From Deltaproteobacteria bacterium UBA1386 (GTDB lineage Bacteria > Desulfobacterota > Syntrophorhabdia > Syntrophorhabdales > Syntrophorhabdaceae): a DNA stretch of 64,000 bases. A program made the translations under genes and the position numbers. The stretch is from NCBI GenBank assembly GCA_002305765.1, contig DBQU01000025.1, positions 71,251 through 135,250 on the forward strand. Direction: 5' to 3'. The notes under the pieces are model-generated. The model worked only from the letters and a program-made list of their open reading frames with translations. It was not told where the DNA came from and did no database searches. Of the stretch, positions 52,767 through 62,291 are shown in pieces. Each line of letters opens with the position of its first letter. The first letter of the stretch is position 1.

Positions 52767-53102
52767 ATGAAGGAACGGTTGAGGTCCGAAGCGAAACGGC
52801 TCCCCTGGACACTCGCCAAACTTGTGGGAGGACTGATATCCGCCATCGGTTTTGGGGGCGCGGTGGTGGTGCTCACGAGACGGCCGGACGCATCCTGGGG
52901 AGGCGTATTGGCCTGGGTTCTTGCGGGTGTGATCGGCCTTGTCCTCTTCCTCGCCTCCTCCCGGTCCCTGGCCAGGCGCACGGAAGCGGAGGAGTCGCCG
53001 CCCACCGGGAAAGAAAGGATGAAGGCCAGCGCCCTGTCATGGATGATCCTCCTCATTCTGGGGGCTTTGTTCCTTGTCATCGTTCTTATCGTGGCAGCGT
53101 GA
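52767..53102 (+). CDS. small membrane protein of unknown function
   Basis: A 111-aa protein with three hydrophobic segments (about 18-36, 47-63 and 90-109) and a charged linker (RRTEAEESPPTGKERMK). I do not recognise the family. ATG 52767 follows GAGGAGG by 6 nt, so the longer frame that starts inside the DUF6868 gene is rejected. Likely co-transcribed with DUF6868. Confidence 0.72.
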   Translation: MKERLRSEAKRLPWTLAKLVGGLISAIGFGGAVVVLTRRPDASWGGVLAWVLAGVIGLVLFLASSRSLARRTEAEESPPTGKERMKASALSWMILLILGALFLVIVLIVAA

Positions 53103-53153
53103 CGGCCGGAAAAACCTTTGTGCCCTCCGTCGTGATATGGTAAATAAGTTTCC

Positions 53154-53336
53154 ATGAAAGAACCGATCGGTTTTTGCGACCTTTCATGCAAGTACGCCTC
53201 GATGCCCAAAGAGACGGGCCTGGACGGTGCGGGAAGCTGCAGGACATTCGTGGCGATCCGGTGCTCGCTCAAGAAGACCCTTGTTCACAAGAACATGCCC
53301 TGCAAAGACAAAGTGTTCAGGAAGGCGAGCAAATAA
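53154..53336 (+). CDS. 60-aa cysteine-containing protein
   Basis: A small soluble protein with four cysteines in the pattern FCDLSCKYAS, GSCRTF, IRCSLKK and MPCKDK, suggesting a small metal-binding fold. DGAGSCRTF and LVHKNMPC look like conserved elements of a small family, but I cannot name it. No strong ribosome site precedes ATG 53154. A repeat element begins immediately after its stop. Confidence 0.55.
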   Translation: MKEPIGFCDLSCKYASMPKETGLDGAGSCRTFVAIRCSLKKTLVHKNMPCKDKVFRKASK

Positions 53337-53440
53337 CCAATTGGTCAAACAGAAGGACAAAAAGGACCGACTGCGTTTTTGCCGTTATTGCCTTTTCAAT
53401 CTGATTTTTGGAGTTTGGTCAACTGGCCATTCTCTTTCAA
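53333..53440. repeat. hairpin of TTGGTCAA words between convergent genes
   Basis: AACCAATTGGTCAAAC (about 53335-53350) and TTTGGTCAACTGGCCATTC (about 53413-53431) share the word of the 40.7-kb element; arms are imperfect. The left end abuts the stop of the 60-aa gene, and the right arm encodes the last ~10 residues (GQLTKLQKSD) of the GH13 protein. Confidence 0.6.
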
Positions 53441-56400
53441 GATGGTCATGAGCTTCTCCAGTTGGTAGTCCGATGACAGGGATGCCTGATGAAGCGTGTC
53501 GATGGCCTTGAAGCTGTCGCGGAGTTCCTCGAACATCCTTCTTTCTTCAAGCCCTTCGCGGGAGAGGATGAGGACGCCTGCAGTGAAATGCATCCAAGCC
53601 ATCATGTCCTCGAAGGCCTCCTTGCTGAACCACAGGACGCCCTGATAACGGTTCACGCCCAGAAAATAATGGACATCACCATCGGCCATGAGGGACGCGA
53701 GCACTGACCGGGGATCTCTGTCCTCGCACCATCTCTGGTGGGTCGTGAAGATCTTGATGAGCAGTTGGGCGGAATGCCTGTCGCTGTCGTCGTAGCCCAG
53801 TTCCTCGAGCGTCTCCCCGATGATCCGGCCGAAGAGCCATTCGTCGATCCAGCTTCTGCTGACCTCCTCGCGGGGTCCCGCGCCGTCGATGAGGCCTCCC
53901 AGGACATGGACGAACAGCCATGCCAGGTGGGCGGCGGAAAGCTCCCGGGACAGGACCGAACGGATGTCCGTCTCGCTCTCCGCAATGTGCTCCGTGAAGG
54001 GGTGGGACGTGATCAGTGTTGTGAGCTTTCTCGTCACCTCCCGGATAATGGCCTGCTCATCCTGGGATGAGCCCGCGTATGTTTTGATCTCGCGACAGAG
54101 GTCGGCCAGCTTGCGTGTGACCTCATCGGTCAGTTCCTCCGGCGGCAACAGGACCTTCCGGTTCACCACGTCCCTGTGGGTGGTGAGGACGTACCGAAAG
54201 AACCCGGGATTGACAAGTTCCCTGAAATACTGGTGGACAGGCTGCAGGAAGATCTCCCGCATTGTCTCCTCGATGCTGGGAACACCCCGGCCGCCCAGGT
54301 ACCTGCATAATTGCGCGTAGTGCTGCCACTGATTGTCCTGGATCTGCCGGAAGTCGAGAAAAACGTGATACTGATATGCCTGAAGTTCCACGTAAAGGCC
54401 TTTTTCAGCGAGTTCCCTGTTCTCCCTCAGGTATTCCAGGTTGGAAACGTGGTCCCTGTAGAGAGTAAAATAGCCGCCGTCGGCGGCAAGGCCGAGGCCC
54501 TCCATGAGGTCCTTCTGGACAAGCCTGCGGGCATCCCCGGGGCCCTCCTTGACGGAGAAAGCCGCGGACCGGTGTATCCAGCCTCGTGCAGTCGCGTACC
54601 TGTTGTGGAAGATAAAGAGTGTTCTTGCGTCTCCGAAACGGTTCGAATACGCGAAGACATCCTCGTTGACGGTGCCCTCAGGAGCGAAGAAGTCGTAGAG
54701 AAGGAAATTCTCCACATCGGCGAAGAGGTAGCGATGGTGGAGGAGGGGGGATATCTCCCGTTCGTGGCGCTCGACGAGGTACTGGTTCGGCGTTTCATCC
54801 CAGTACGCCCTGCGGTATTCCATGCCGTACTTCTCTCCGTAGCCTTCGATCTGTCCGTGGCCGAACATGGGCAGACCGGGCATCGTGACCATCATGGTGC
54901 AGACCCCGAAGTACTTGTCTCCCGTGCCGAACTGGTCCACGGCTGTCCTCTCGTCGGGGTTGTTCATGAAGTTGACGAAACGGCGGAGTATCTGCGGGTC
55001 GAACTCCAGGGTGTTCTTCATGACCAGACGGTACTTGGAGTTCTCCTCGTCGCGCAGCATGTTCATAAAGGCGCTGTTGTAAACACGATGCATCCCGAGC
55101 GTCCGGACGAAGTACCCTTCCAGCAGCCAGAACGCCTCGGCCAGCAGGAGCGTGTCCGGCGCCTCCGCGGCGACACGGTCCACGACCTCGCGCCAGAACT
55201 CTGCGGGCATCGCCTTCGAGAAGTCGTCATAGGTCAGGCTGTGCTCACTTCGAGTCGGTATTGCCCCGCCCGTACCCGGTTCGGGAAACCAGAGCCTCTG
55301 GTAATGCTTCTTCGTGAGCGTCATGGCGGCATCGAAGCGGATGACCGGAAACTTCCGGGCCACGTGGATGATGGTGCGGATCATCGCCTCGCGCACCTCG
55401 GGATTGAGATAGTTCAACTGCGCGGTGTCGTTCCAGGGCATGCTCGTGCCATCATTCCCGTGATAGACGAACTTTTCGTCGCCCGTCCAGTTGTCACGCC
55501 GCTTGAAGACCACCGCCGCATCGGTGCGGTCGTAGTAATGGTCTTCTATCTGGATGGAAACGCGGTCATCGTGGGAGAGGTTGGGTCCTCCGAAGGAATA
55601 CCAGGGAAAAGGGTTGTGTCCAATGGAAACGAACCAGTCGGGGTGCTCGATGACCCAGCGCGAATAGATGCCGACATGGTTCGGCACCATGTCGCTGGCC
55701 AGGCGGATGCCTCTTCGCGTGGCGCGGTCCTTGAGCTGAAGGAAGGCCTCCTCGCCGCCAAGGTCCCGGGCTATGATGTAATCGTGCAGGGAATAGGCCG
55801 AAGGGACCGCCTCCGGGTTACCGCACATCTGTTTGATGCGCTGCGAAGCGGCGCTGCGTTCCCAGACCCCGATGAGCCATATTCCGGTAAAACCCCGTTT
55901 CCTGAGGATGTCGAGCTCCTCGTCGGGTATCTGGTCGAGCCTGTGTATCGACCTGCCATGGGTTCGTGACAACTGGTCGAGCCACACGTAGACGTTCTTG
56001 GCAATGAGGATAAGACGCGGCATCCAGTCTTTGTCGGCGCTGAACTGTTCCGGTTCGAACTCGAGACCGGTATAGCGATACACCTGGGCCTTGCCGGGTC
56101 CGAGAAAAGGCATCTTCTCCTCTTCCTTGAAAAGGTCGAGGCTCTTAAGCATGCGGGAAATGAACCTGGATCCGAGGAGGTATCCCCACCGTTCCATGAT
56201 GTATTCCAGCTGCCCCGACAACGAATGGGGTACGGCGACGGCCGGGCTGCGGAGCAGGTCTATCAGGTTCTGGCCCTCCGGGCCGAAGGGGGGCTGGGAG
56301 TCGAAAAAGACCCTCAACTCGGCGATGGTCTTGAGAAAGGAGGTCTCTCTCCTCAAGGAAGAGTCGTCGAAAAGTTCGGTGAAGGGGGAGAAGGCGGGGT

Positions 56401-56878
56401 TCATGTTCGCGAGCCAGAGAAGGAGCATCTCTTCGAGGACTATCCACCGGTTGGGGGTTTCACCCGTCTGGCCGCTGAGGTACTCATCGAGCGTCGTCTT
56501 CCTCTGGTAGACGGCAAGGGGCGGAAATTCGTCACTGAACTGGCGTATCGTCCTTTCCAGTTCCGCGGGGCCAAGAGTGGCCTCAAGGTGGGAGAGGGCA
56601 CCGGCCATGACGTCCCTCCGAACGGATTCCGCGTACACGCTGACCACGTAATGAAGGATCTCGTCGATGAGGCCCATGGCGATGAGCGCACCCGCGCGTA
56701 TCGCGCTCTCGGGGTAGAGGATAAGGTCCCGTTTGTCGTTCATCTTCTGCGCGAAGGTGCGGGCCGCGAGAAAGTTGGTAAATATAACGTTGCCGCTCAA
56801 GGCGAAGAGGGCGTCGCTGAAATGATAGGTGTCCCTGGCCTTCCGTGATACGTGGAACTCTCTGATGGTCTTTGTCAT
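53396..56878 (-). CDS. giant GH13-family alpha-amylase-like protein
   Basis: A ~1160-aa cytoplasmic protein without signal peptide. The N-terminal ~290 residues are helical and unassigned. A GH13 barrel follows: GFTGIWLIGVWERSA, SDMVPNHVGIYS (region I), IRFDAAMTL with nucleophile Asp516, LLLAEAFW with acid/base Glu581, and FMNNPDE where the usual NHD occurs (His replaced by Pro). The C-terminal ~350 residues are helical and unassigned. It probably acts on glycogen or maltodextrin. ATG 56878 is preferred over 56920 because the extra residues look unrelated. The unusual length and the region IV change make the precise activity uncertain. The 3' end is repeat-derived. Confidence 0.8.
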   Translation of the reverse strand: MTKTIREFHVSRKARDTYHFSDALFALSGNVIFTNFLAARTFAQKMNDKRDLILYPESAIRAGALIAMGLIDEILHYVVSVYAESVRRDVMAGALSHLEATLGPAELERTIRQFSDEFPPLAVYQRKTTLDEYLSGQTGETPNRWIVLEEMLLLWLANMNPAFSPFTELFDDSSLRRETSFLKTIAELRVFFDSQPPFGPEGQNLIDLLRSPAVAVPHSLSGQLEYIMERWGYLLGSRFISRMLKSLDLFKEEEKMPFLGPGKAQVYRYTGLEFEPEQFSADKDWMPRLILIAKNVYVWLDQLSRTHGRSIHRLDQIPDEELDILRKRGFTGIWLIGVWERSAASQRIKQMCGNPEAVPSAYSLHDYIIARDLGGEEAFLQLKDRATRRGIRLASDMVPNHVGIYSRWVIEHPDWFVSIGHNPFPWYSFGGPNLSHDDRVSIQIEDHYYDRTDAAVVFKRRDNWTGDEKFVYHGNDGTSMPWNDTAQLNYLNPEVREAMIRTIIHVARKFPVIRFDAAMTLTKKHYQRLWFPEPGTGGAIPTRSEHSLTYDDFSKAMPAEFWREVVDRVAAEAPDTLLLAEAFWLLEGYFVRTLGMHRVYNSAFMNMLRDEENSKYRLVMKNTLEFDPQILRRFVNFMNNPDERTAVDQFGTGDKYFGVCTMMVTMPGLPMFGHGQIEGYGEKYGMEYRRAYWDETPNQYLVERHEREISPLLHHRYLFADVENFLLYDFFAPEGTVNEDVFAYSNRFGDARTLFIFHNRYATARGWIHRSAAFSVKEGPGDARRLVQKDLMEGLGLAADGGYFTLYRDHVSNLEYLRENRELAEKGLYVELQAYQYHVFLDFRQIQDNQWQHYAQLCRYLGGRGVPSIEETMREIFLQPVHQYFRELVNPGFFRYVLTTHRDVVNRKVLLPPEELTDEVTRKLADLCREIKTYAGSSQDEQAIIREVTRKLTTLITSHPFTEHIAESETDIRSVLSRELSAAHLAWLFVHVLGGLIDGAGPREEVSRSWIDEWLFGRIIGETLEELGYDDSDRHSAQLLIKIFTTHQRWCEDRDPRSVLASLMADGDVHYFLGVNRYQGVLWFSKEAFEDMMAWMHFTAGVLILSREGLEERRMFEELRDSFKAIDTLHQASLSSDYQLEKLMTILKENGQLTKLQKSD

Positions 56879-56939
56879 AGGTCTACACCATTTGCCCTTA
56901 CGTAGAAGGAATGCTAACACAGTAAAAGGATTCCGTCAA

Positions 56940-57136
56940 TTGAGGTTTCACGTTTCAGGCAAAAGACAGTTGCGGGTTCCGGGTTGCGCGTTTCGGGTCA
57001 AAAACCAAGGAGGGACCGATTGTCCGGGAAGATTGGAACCTTGAGAGGGGAAGTTTTCGGTGAGACCTGAAAGCGTTTTCACTTCCTGAGGCTTTGCCTC
57101 AACCCGGAACACGCAACCCGCGACCCGGAACTCTGT
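56940..57136. repeat. long hairpin of GGGTTCCGGGTTGC words
   Basis: The left arm (about 56972-56999, GCGGGTTCCGGGTTGCGCG then TTTCGGGTC) and the right arm (about 57101-57131, ACCCGGAACACGCAACCCG then CGACCCGGAA) are reverse complements with few mismatches. GAGGC TTT GCCTC (57089-57101) is a small perfect hairpin in the middle part. The right end abuts the stop codon of the HD gene. Confidence 0.8.
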
Positions 57137-57988
57137 TTATTTCCATTTCTTCCTGATGGTTCGGATGTTCTTTTCCACAGCGGCCACGTATGGGTTCCTT
57201 TTTCGGCCATAGTGGCGGGGGATGTACTTTTCCATGGAACCCATCATTTCAAAACGCTTGAGGGCCACTTTTTCATAGAATGTGGGCGTCGACCTGATGA
57301 GTTCGTCGGCATCGGCGTACAGGGTGGAGCCCTTCTTGTGAAGCTTCCTGACCCCTTCGAAACCGTAGGATTCGGCGAATTCGTCGAAGAGGATAGGGAG
57401 GGTGTCGATGTAATCGGAAGATGACATCTGACCCAACAGATCGGCAGTGCCCAGGGCGCAGCCGACCACGCGTTCCTGCTCGTTGCGGAAGCGGACATTG
57501 AGGTCGATGGTGACGCCGGTGCACCTGATGATGTTGAGGATGTGGCGTATTTCGGTGACGGGCAGGCCTACCTGACGGAGGTAGACGTTGGCGAAATTGA
57601 TGCTGCGCTGGACATGGGTGAGGGTATATTTGGCACCCGTGCCTTCATCGTCGCCAAGCTCCTTGATGTACCCCGTATCGTGAAGAAGGACCGCGATGGT
57701 ACCGTAAGAAAAGAAACTCTCCGAGATCCTCGGGGAGGCTCCGCTCTTGTTCCAGCCGCTGATGATCTCCACGAAAGGCGGCACGGTCTGCATGGTGTGG
57801 TAGAGGTCATGGTATTGCGTGTCGCACCGGTGATAGCCGGGCCATTCGCCGTTGAAGAGGTCGACAACGTCCTTGAAGACCCGCGAGATCAGAGGTATGT
57901 CATGATTGCCGTAATTCTCGTCATGGATCTTCCCGATGTGCTTCAGGACGTTCTCAGGCGTCAGCTCGTTCCTTGACAATACGGGCAT
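57137..57988 (-). CDS. HD-domain phosphohydrolase
   Basis: A 283-aa soluble HD-superfamily protein. YHDLYHTMQT near 59-68 and VLLHDTGYIKE near 101-111 give the metal-binding His/Asp set, with a further His in HILNIIRCTG near 150. This fold includes phosphodiesterases of cyclic nucleotides and nucleotide phosphatases; the substrate is not clear. The ATG is 4 bp after the murJ stop, so it is the last gene of the proC-pcm-rpoS-murJ operon. Confidence 0.82.
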   Translation of the reverse strand: MPVLSRNELTPENVLKHIGKIHDENYGNHDIPLISRVFKDVVDLFNGEWPGYHRCDTQYHDLYHTMQTVPPFVEIISGWNKSGASPRISESFFSYGTIAVLLHDTGYIKELGDDEGTGAKYTLTHVQRSINFANVYLRQVGLPVTEIRHILNIIRCTGVTIDLNVRFRNEQERVVGCALGTADLLGQMSSSDYIDTLPILFDEFAESYGFEGVRKLHKKGSTLYADADELIRSTPTFYEKVALKRFEMMGSMEKYIPRHYGRKRNPYVAAVEKNIRTIRKKWK

Positions 57989-57992
57989 GGCA

Positions 57993-59519
57993 TCATCTCC
58001 TGCGCAAGAGTCTTCGGTAATAATTTTTAAACACTATACCATAAACGGCGACGGTCAACAAAGCGCTTGCAAAAAGCGGGGGAAGAAGGCTTCCCGGCAG
58101 GAGCCGGCGTGTGAGGACGATGAGAAGGATGAGGAGTATACCGGCAAGAAGGGACTTGATGATGTCCCGCACGGCGGGGCGGGCCAGCCTGTACCCCGTC
58201 CTGTGCCTCAAGATGACATAGAGGAAGAGGAAGTTGTAGAGGGACACGATGGACGTGGCCAGGGAGATCCCGAGGTTCCTGTAAGGGACCATGAGGACGG
58301 AGGCGATGATGGCGTTGAGCGCGATGGAGGTGATGCCGATAAGGGCCGGCGTTTTCATATCGTGCATGGCGTTGAATATTCGCACGAAGGAGATGGAAAG
58401 GGCGTAGAAGACGAGCCCCACGCTGTAGCCGAAGAGGGCCCGGTTCGTCATTGCCGTGTCTGTTGCGGTAAATGCTCCGCGTTCGTAGAGGAGCTTCACG
58501 CACAGGTCGCCCGTGGCGCACAGCAATATGGTCGCCGGGATGAGGGTCACGCAGATGAGAACGACGGAGCTGTCTATGTGGGCCCTGAAATCGCCCATGT
58601 CGTTGTCGTGGAAGAGCTTTGACAGCTTTGAGAACATCACCGTGTACACGGGAACCGCGAAGAGGCTGAAGGGAAGGATGAATATCCTGAAGGCGTAGGA
58701 GAGGGACGCCACCTCCCCGTGGGGGAGGTAGGAGGCTATGATCCTCCCGACGAAGCTGTTGATGGGCACGATGGACGTCGCGATGAGCGCGCCGGTGAAA
58801 AGACGTTTGGCGGTGGCGACGGCGGGGTGGCCGAGATCGAGGGAGAAGTGGTATCGGATGCCGAATTTCCTGAGATAAGGATACTGCATGACGATCTGCA
58901 GCAGGGACCCCACGCTGACGCCTATGGCAAGGCTGTAGATGCCGAGCTTTTTTGCCAGGAGGACTGCCGAGGCGATGAAGAAGAGGTTCCACAGTATCCC
59001 CGACAATTCCGGAGCAGCGAAGTGTTCCTTCGCGTTCAGGAATGCCTTCATGACGGAAAGGACCGTGTGGAAGGCTATGACGGGTATCATGATGAGGAAG
59101 AGGTTGTTCGTGATCGCCCTCGCCTCTTCGGTGAAGCCGGGTGCGATCATCCGCACGACGGTGCCGCTGAAAAAAAAGAACAGCAGGGAGACGAAGAGCG
59201 TGAGGACAACGGAGATGTTTATGAACGTCGAGTATATGCGGGAATATTCCTCGCGGTCGTGGAGGTACTTCGTGCACACGGGGATGAGAAAGGCGCTCGT
59301 TGCCCCGGAAAAGAAGAGCGTCTGGATGAGCTCGGGAAAATTGAAGGCCACGATGAAGGCGTCGACGAGCAGAGTGGCCCCGAAGAGGTATGCCTGTATC
59401 GCTTCGCGCACGTAACCCAGCGGTCTCGAAACGAGGGTTATGATGGTGATGACGGAGCCTTTGCGGATGATGTCCAGTGCCGGATTCCGGCGGGAGGACT
59501 CAGATGCTTTCTGTTCCAA
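57993..59519 (-). CDS. murJ: lipid II flippase MurJ
   Basis: A 508-aa polytopic membrane protein with about 14 predicted helices. The start (SVITIITLVSRPLGYVREAI) carries the Arg-rich family signature near residues 24-40, followed by FNFPELIQTLFFSGATSAF. It moves lipid II across the inner membrane for peptidoglycan synthesis. The start overlaps the end of the sigma factor gene by 20 bp. C-terminal helices (residues ~450-505) complete the usual length. Confidence 0.92.
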   Translation of the reverse strand: MEQKASESSRRNPALDIIRKGSVITIITLVSRPLGYVREAIQAYLFGATLLVDAFIVAFNFPELIQTLFFSGATSAFLIPVCTKYLHDREEYSRIYSTFINISVVLTLFVSLLFFFFSGTVVRMIAPGFTEEARAITNNLFLIMIPVIAFHTVLSVMKAFLNAKEHFAAPELSGILWNLFFIASAVLLAKKLGIYSLAIGVSVGSLLQIVMQYPYLRKFGIRYHFSLDLGHPAVATAKRLFTGALIATSIVPINSFVGRIIASYLPHGEVASLSYAFRIFILPFSLFAVPVYTVMFSKLSKLFHDNDMGDFRAHIDSSVVLICVTLIPATILLCATGDLCVKLLYERGAFTATDTAMTNRALFGYSVGLVFYALSISFVRIFNAMHDMKTPALIGITSIALNAIIASVLMVPYRNLGISLATSIVSLYNFLFLYVILRHRTGYRLARPAVRDIIKSLLAGILLILLIVLTRRLLPGSLLPPLFASALLTVAVYGIVFKNYYRRLLRRR

Positions 59520-60375
59520 TATTCCGTCTCTTGACGATCTTGCGGAGCTTGTTGAGGGCCTTCTGTTCTATCTGGCGTATGCGCTCCCGCGTCACGCCGA
59601 AGGTTTTGCCGATGGATTCCAGTGTCTGCGGTTCGTCCCCGTCGAGGCCGAAGCGCAGCATTATGACCTTTCTCTCATCGGAGGCCAGGGTGTCAAGCCA
59701 CGAGGCCACCTCCTCCATGCGCCTTGTGTGCTCCAGGATGGAAAGCGGCTCTTCGTTGTCGGGGTTGGGAATGACCTCCTCGAGGGTGAGCTTCGAGTTC
59801 TCGTCGATATAGCTCTCGAGAGAGTAGGTCTTTATCGCCATGGTGAAGAGGTTCCTGACGAAGTCGATGCGGTATCCCGATTCGCTGGATATCTCTTCCA
59901 GCGAAGGCTCCCGGCCCGTCTTTTCAACGGTGGTGCTGATGATCTTCGATATCCTGTTCACCCGGGATGAGACGTGGACGGGCAGCCGTATGGTCCGGGA
60001 GTGGTTCGCTATCGACCGCTCGATGGACTGCTTTATCCACCACGTGGCATACGTGGAGAAGCGGCACTCCTTCGCCAGGTCGAATTTTTCCACCGCCTTG
60101 ATGAGGCCTATGTTGCCCTCCTCGATGAGGTCGAGAAGGCTCATTCCCTGGTTGACGTACCTGCGGGCAATCTTCACCACGAGACGCAGGTTGGCCTCTA
60201 TCATCTTCTTGCGGGCTTCGGGGCTCCCTTCAGCCACCATGCGGGCGTACATCTTCTCTTCTTCGACGGAGATGACGGGCAGCTTGCGCAGGTCCCTCAT
60301 GTAGAGGCGTTCCACCTCGATATCGTCGTAGCGTGCGAAATCCGGCGTGTCCTTTTCCCCGTTCATTCTCTCCAT
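59500..60375 (-). CDS. rpoS: RpoS-like primary-type sigma factor
   Basis: A 291-aa sigma70-family factor with regions 1.2 ([13 protein letters not shown]), 2 ([36 protein letters not shown]), 3 and 4 ([20 protein letters not shown]). It lacks the long N-terminal region 1.1 of the housekeeping RpoD, and the size fits RpoS/SigB-like alternatives. Placement next to pcm is the classical rpoS neighbourhood (pcm-nlpD-rpoS in E. coli), which supports rpoS. It overlaps pcm by 13 bp; ATG 60366 is an alternative start. Confidence 0.85.
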   Translation of the reverse strand: MERMNGEKDTPDFARYDDIEVERLYMRDLRKLPVISVEEEKMYARMVAEGSPEARKKMIEANLRLVVKIARRYVNQGMSLLDLIEEGNIGLIKAVEKFDLAKECRFSTYATWWIKQSIERSIANHSRTIRLPVHVSSRVNRISKIISTTVEKTGREPSLEEISSESGYRIDFVRNLFTMAIKTYSLESYIDENSKLTLEEVIPNPDNEEPLSILEHTRRMEEVASWLDTLASDERKVIMLRFGLDGDEPQTLESIGKTFGVTRERIRQIEQKALNKLRKIVKRRNIGTESI

Positions 60376-61013
60376 CCCTGTTGGCCGATGAGCTTGACAA
60401 ACCTGCAGCCGCCGTAATTCTCTTCTGTATAACTGTCTTTGGCCTCACGGGTGAAGATGATGAGGTCCTGGGAGAACTCGTTTCCAATGGGAATGACAAG
60501 CCTGCCGCCGATGGCGAGCTGTTCCAGGAGGGCCGCGGGAGGATGCGGGGCGGCGGCTGTCACGATGATGCCGTCGTAGGGGCTGTGTTCCTTCCAGCCG
60601 AGAGTGCCGTCGCCGATGTGGATGATCACGTTGGTGTACTTTAACTGGTCGAATATCTTGCGCGCCCTTTTTGCTATGGCGGGTATGCGCTCTATGGTGT
60701 AGACCATGTCGGCAACCTCAGCGAGGACGGCGCACTGATACCCCGACCCGGTGCCGATCTCGAGGACCTTTTCCTTACCCGTGAGACGGAGGAGTTCCGT
60801 CATGAGGGCCACGATGTAGGGCTGCGAGATGGTCTGCTTCTCGCCGATGGGAAGAGGGTGGTCCTCGTAGGCCTCCGGCCAGAGGGCCTCATCGACGAAG
60901 AGGTGCCTCGGGACCTTCAGCATCGCGTTGATGACGCGCCTGTCCGTCACCCCGCGGGCAACGATCTGCGTCTCCACCATCAACTGCCGCTTGCTCTGAT
61001 ATTGGTTCATCAT
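60363..61013 (-). CDS. pcm: protein-L-isoaspartate O-methyltransferase
   Basis: A 216-aa SAM-dependent repair enzyme: [11 protein letters not shown] near 80-90 is the SAM-binding motif I, with VPRHLFV and [10 protein letters not shown] upstream as family signatures. It methylates isoaspartyl residues of aged proteins. The ATG overlaps the proC stop (ATGA). Confidence 0.94.
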   Translation of the reverse strand: MMNQYQSKRQLMVETQIVARGVTDRRVINAMLKVPRHLFVDEALWPEAYEDHPLPIGEKQTISQPYIVALMTELLRLTGKEKVLEIGTGSGYQCAVLAEVADMVYTIERIPAIAKRARKIFDQLKYTNVIIHIGDGTLGWKEHSPYDGIIVTAAAPHPPAALLEQLAIGGRLVIPIGNEFSQDLIIFTREAKDSYTEENYGGCRFVKLIGQQGWRE

Positions 61014-61810
61014 AGGGAAAGTTCTTTTGCCCTCTGCGCGGCCTTCTCTATGGCCTCGATGACGCTTCCCCTGAAAGCCCTGTCCTCAAGAGCGGCCAGG
61101 CCGCTGATGGTGGTGCCGCCCGGCGATGTTATCATTTCGCGCATCAGTGCGGGGTGGACGTTCTCTTCCTCGAGCATGGCGATCGTCCCCTTTATGACCT
61201 GCAGGGAGATGGCCTTGGCCTTGTCCCTGGGAATGCCCGTCTTGACGCCGCCGTCGATCATCGCCTCCAGGAAGAGAAGGAAGAACGCGGGGCTGCTGGC
61301 GCCGAGGGAGGTGATGGCGTCCATAAGCTCTTCACCCACATCGACGGTAAGGCCCGCGGAGGAAAAGAGGTCCTTCACCTCTGAGACCTCCTCAGCCGAG
61401 ACATCCGCGCCTGCCGCCACACCGATGACGCCCTGGCCGACCTTGACGGCGATATTGGGCATCATCCTGATGACCTTCAGCGACCTGCCCGCGAGCGCAA
61501 TGATGTTCGCCATGGTCACGCCGGCCATGATGGAGACAAGGACCTTCGCCCCGTCCATGGAGGAAGCAACATCGGGAAGTATCTTTCGGGCATCCTGGGG
61601 CTTTACGGCAACCACGACAAGGTCGGACCTCTTCGCCAGCTCCGACACCTTCTTCACGTCCTTGACGCCGTAAGTCTTTCCAATGTGGAGGGCACGGTCT
61701 TTTTTTGCCTCAACAAAGCAAAGACTGTCCTTCTTTACCCCCTTCTGCATGAGGGCCCTGAGGACAGACTCCCCCATATTCCCCACACCCACGATACCCA
61801 CCTTGTTCAT
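61010..61810 (-). CDS. proC: pyrroline-5-carboxylate reductase
   Basis: A 266-aa reductase, last step of proline synthesis. [11 protein letters not shown] at 5-15 is the NAD(P)H site, VVVAVKPQD near 65-73 and [12 protein letters not shown] near 229-240 are family motifs. ATG 61810 follows AAGGAGGGAGTC; the longer frame is low-complexity. First gene of the proC-pcm-rpoS-murJ-HD operon. A TATAAG lies about 20-25 bp upstream. Confidence 0.94.
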   Translation of the reverse strand: MNKVGIVGVGNMGESVLRALMQKGVKKDSLCFVEAKKDRALHIGKTYGVKDVKKVSELAKRSDLVVVAVKPQDARKILPDVASSMDGAKVLVSIMAGVTMANIIALAGRSLKVIRMMPNIAVKVGQGVIGVAAGADVSAEEVSEVKDLFSSAGLTVDVGEELMDAITSLGASSPAFFLLFLEAMIDGGVKTGIPRDKAKAISLQVIKGTIAMLEEENVHPALMREMITSPGGTTISGLAALEDRAFRGSVIEAIEKAAQRAKELSL

Positions 61811-61944
61811 GACTCCCTCCTTGTACCTTATAACAGAACAACGCCCCAAATTAAAGTCAAAACTGCGTACACGGGACGGCGGCGGTCGTTGGTGACAACG
61901 CCTGATGGAGATGAAAGAGGTTGGGGAATAAGGCGCACAACACA

Positions 61945-62010
61945 AAGGCGGCTTGAATCGCTTGAATGGCTTGAGGGTTAACGGCGGAAGAAAGTAAAGG
62001 CGGTTTGAAT
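61945..62010. repeat. half element, TTCAAGCG word family
   Basis: GGCTTGAATCGCTTGAATGG then CTTGAGGG, followed by CGGTTTGAATGACTC 40 bp on. Same words as the 8.6-kb hairpin, without a clear opposite arm. Confidence 0.55.
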
Positions 62011-62104
62011 GACTCTAGCCGATTGACAGGTCGTTGACAAGATCGACCCTTGGCCCGCTCTACGCTCCGTCGTCATTCATCGGTCCGCCCTATGTTTTGC
62101 CGTC

Positions 62105-62124
62105 ATTCCGGCGAAGGCCGGAAT
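62105..62124. repeat. REP-like palindrome ATTCCGGC-GAAG-GCCGGAAT
   Basis: A perfect 8-bp inverted repeat with a 4-base loop, preceded by CGTC and followed by CTAGGAAAC. This wording (GTCATTCCGGC...GCCGGAAT) is a well-known dispersed repeat type in proteobacteria. Confidence 0.65.
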
Positions 62125-62291
62125 CTAGGAAACATGTCGAGTCAGAAGAACTTCCGGATTCGGGCCTGAACGCAGAATGAAGTATAAGCAGACCTCGTCA
62201 ACAGGCCGCTGAACGTGGAAAGATGTAACATGCAACGGCAGATTCTCGGAACAGAACACCTGGAACGCGGGAACGGTCGGGATACGGTATC

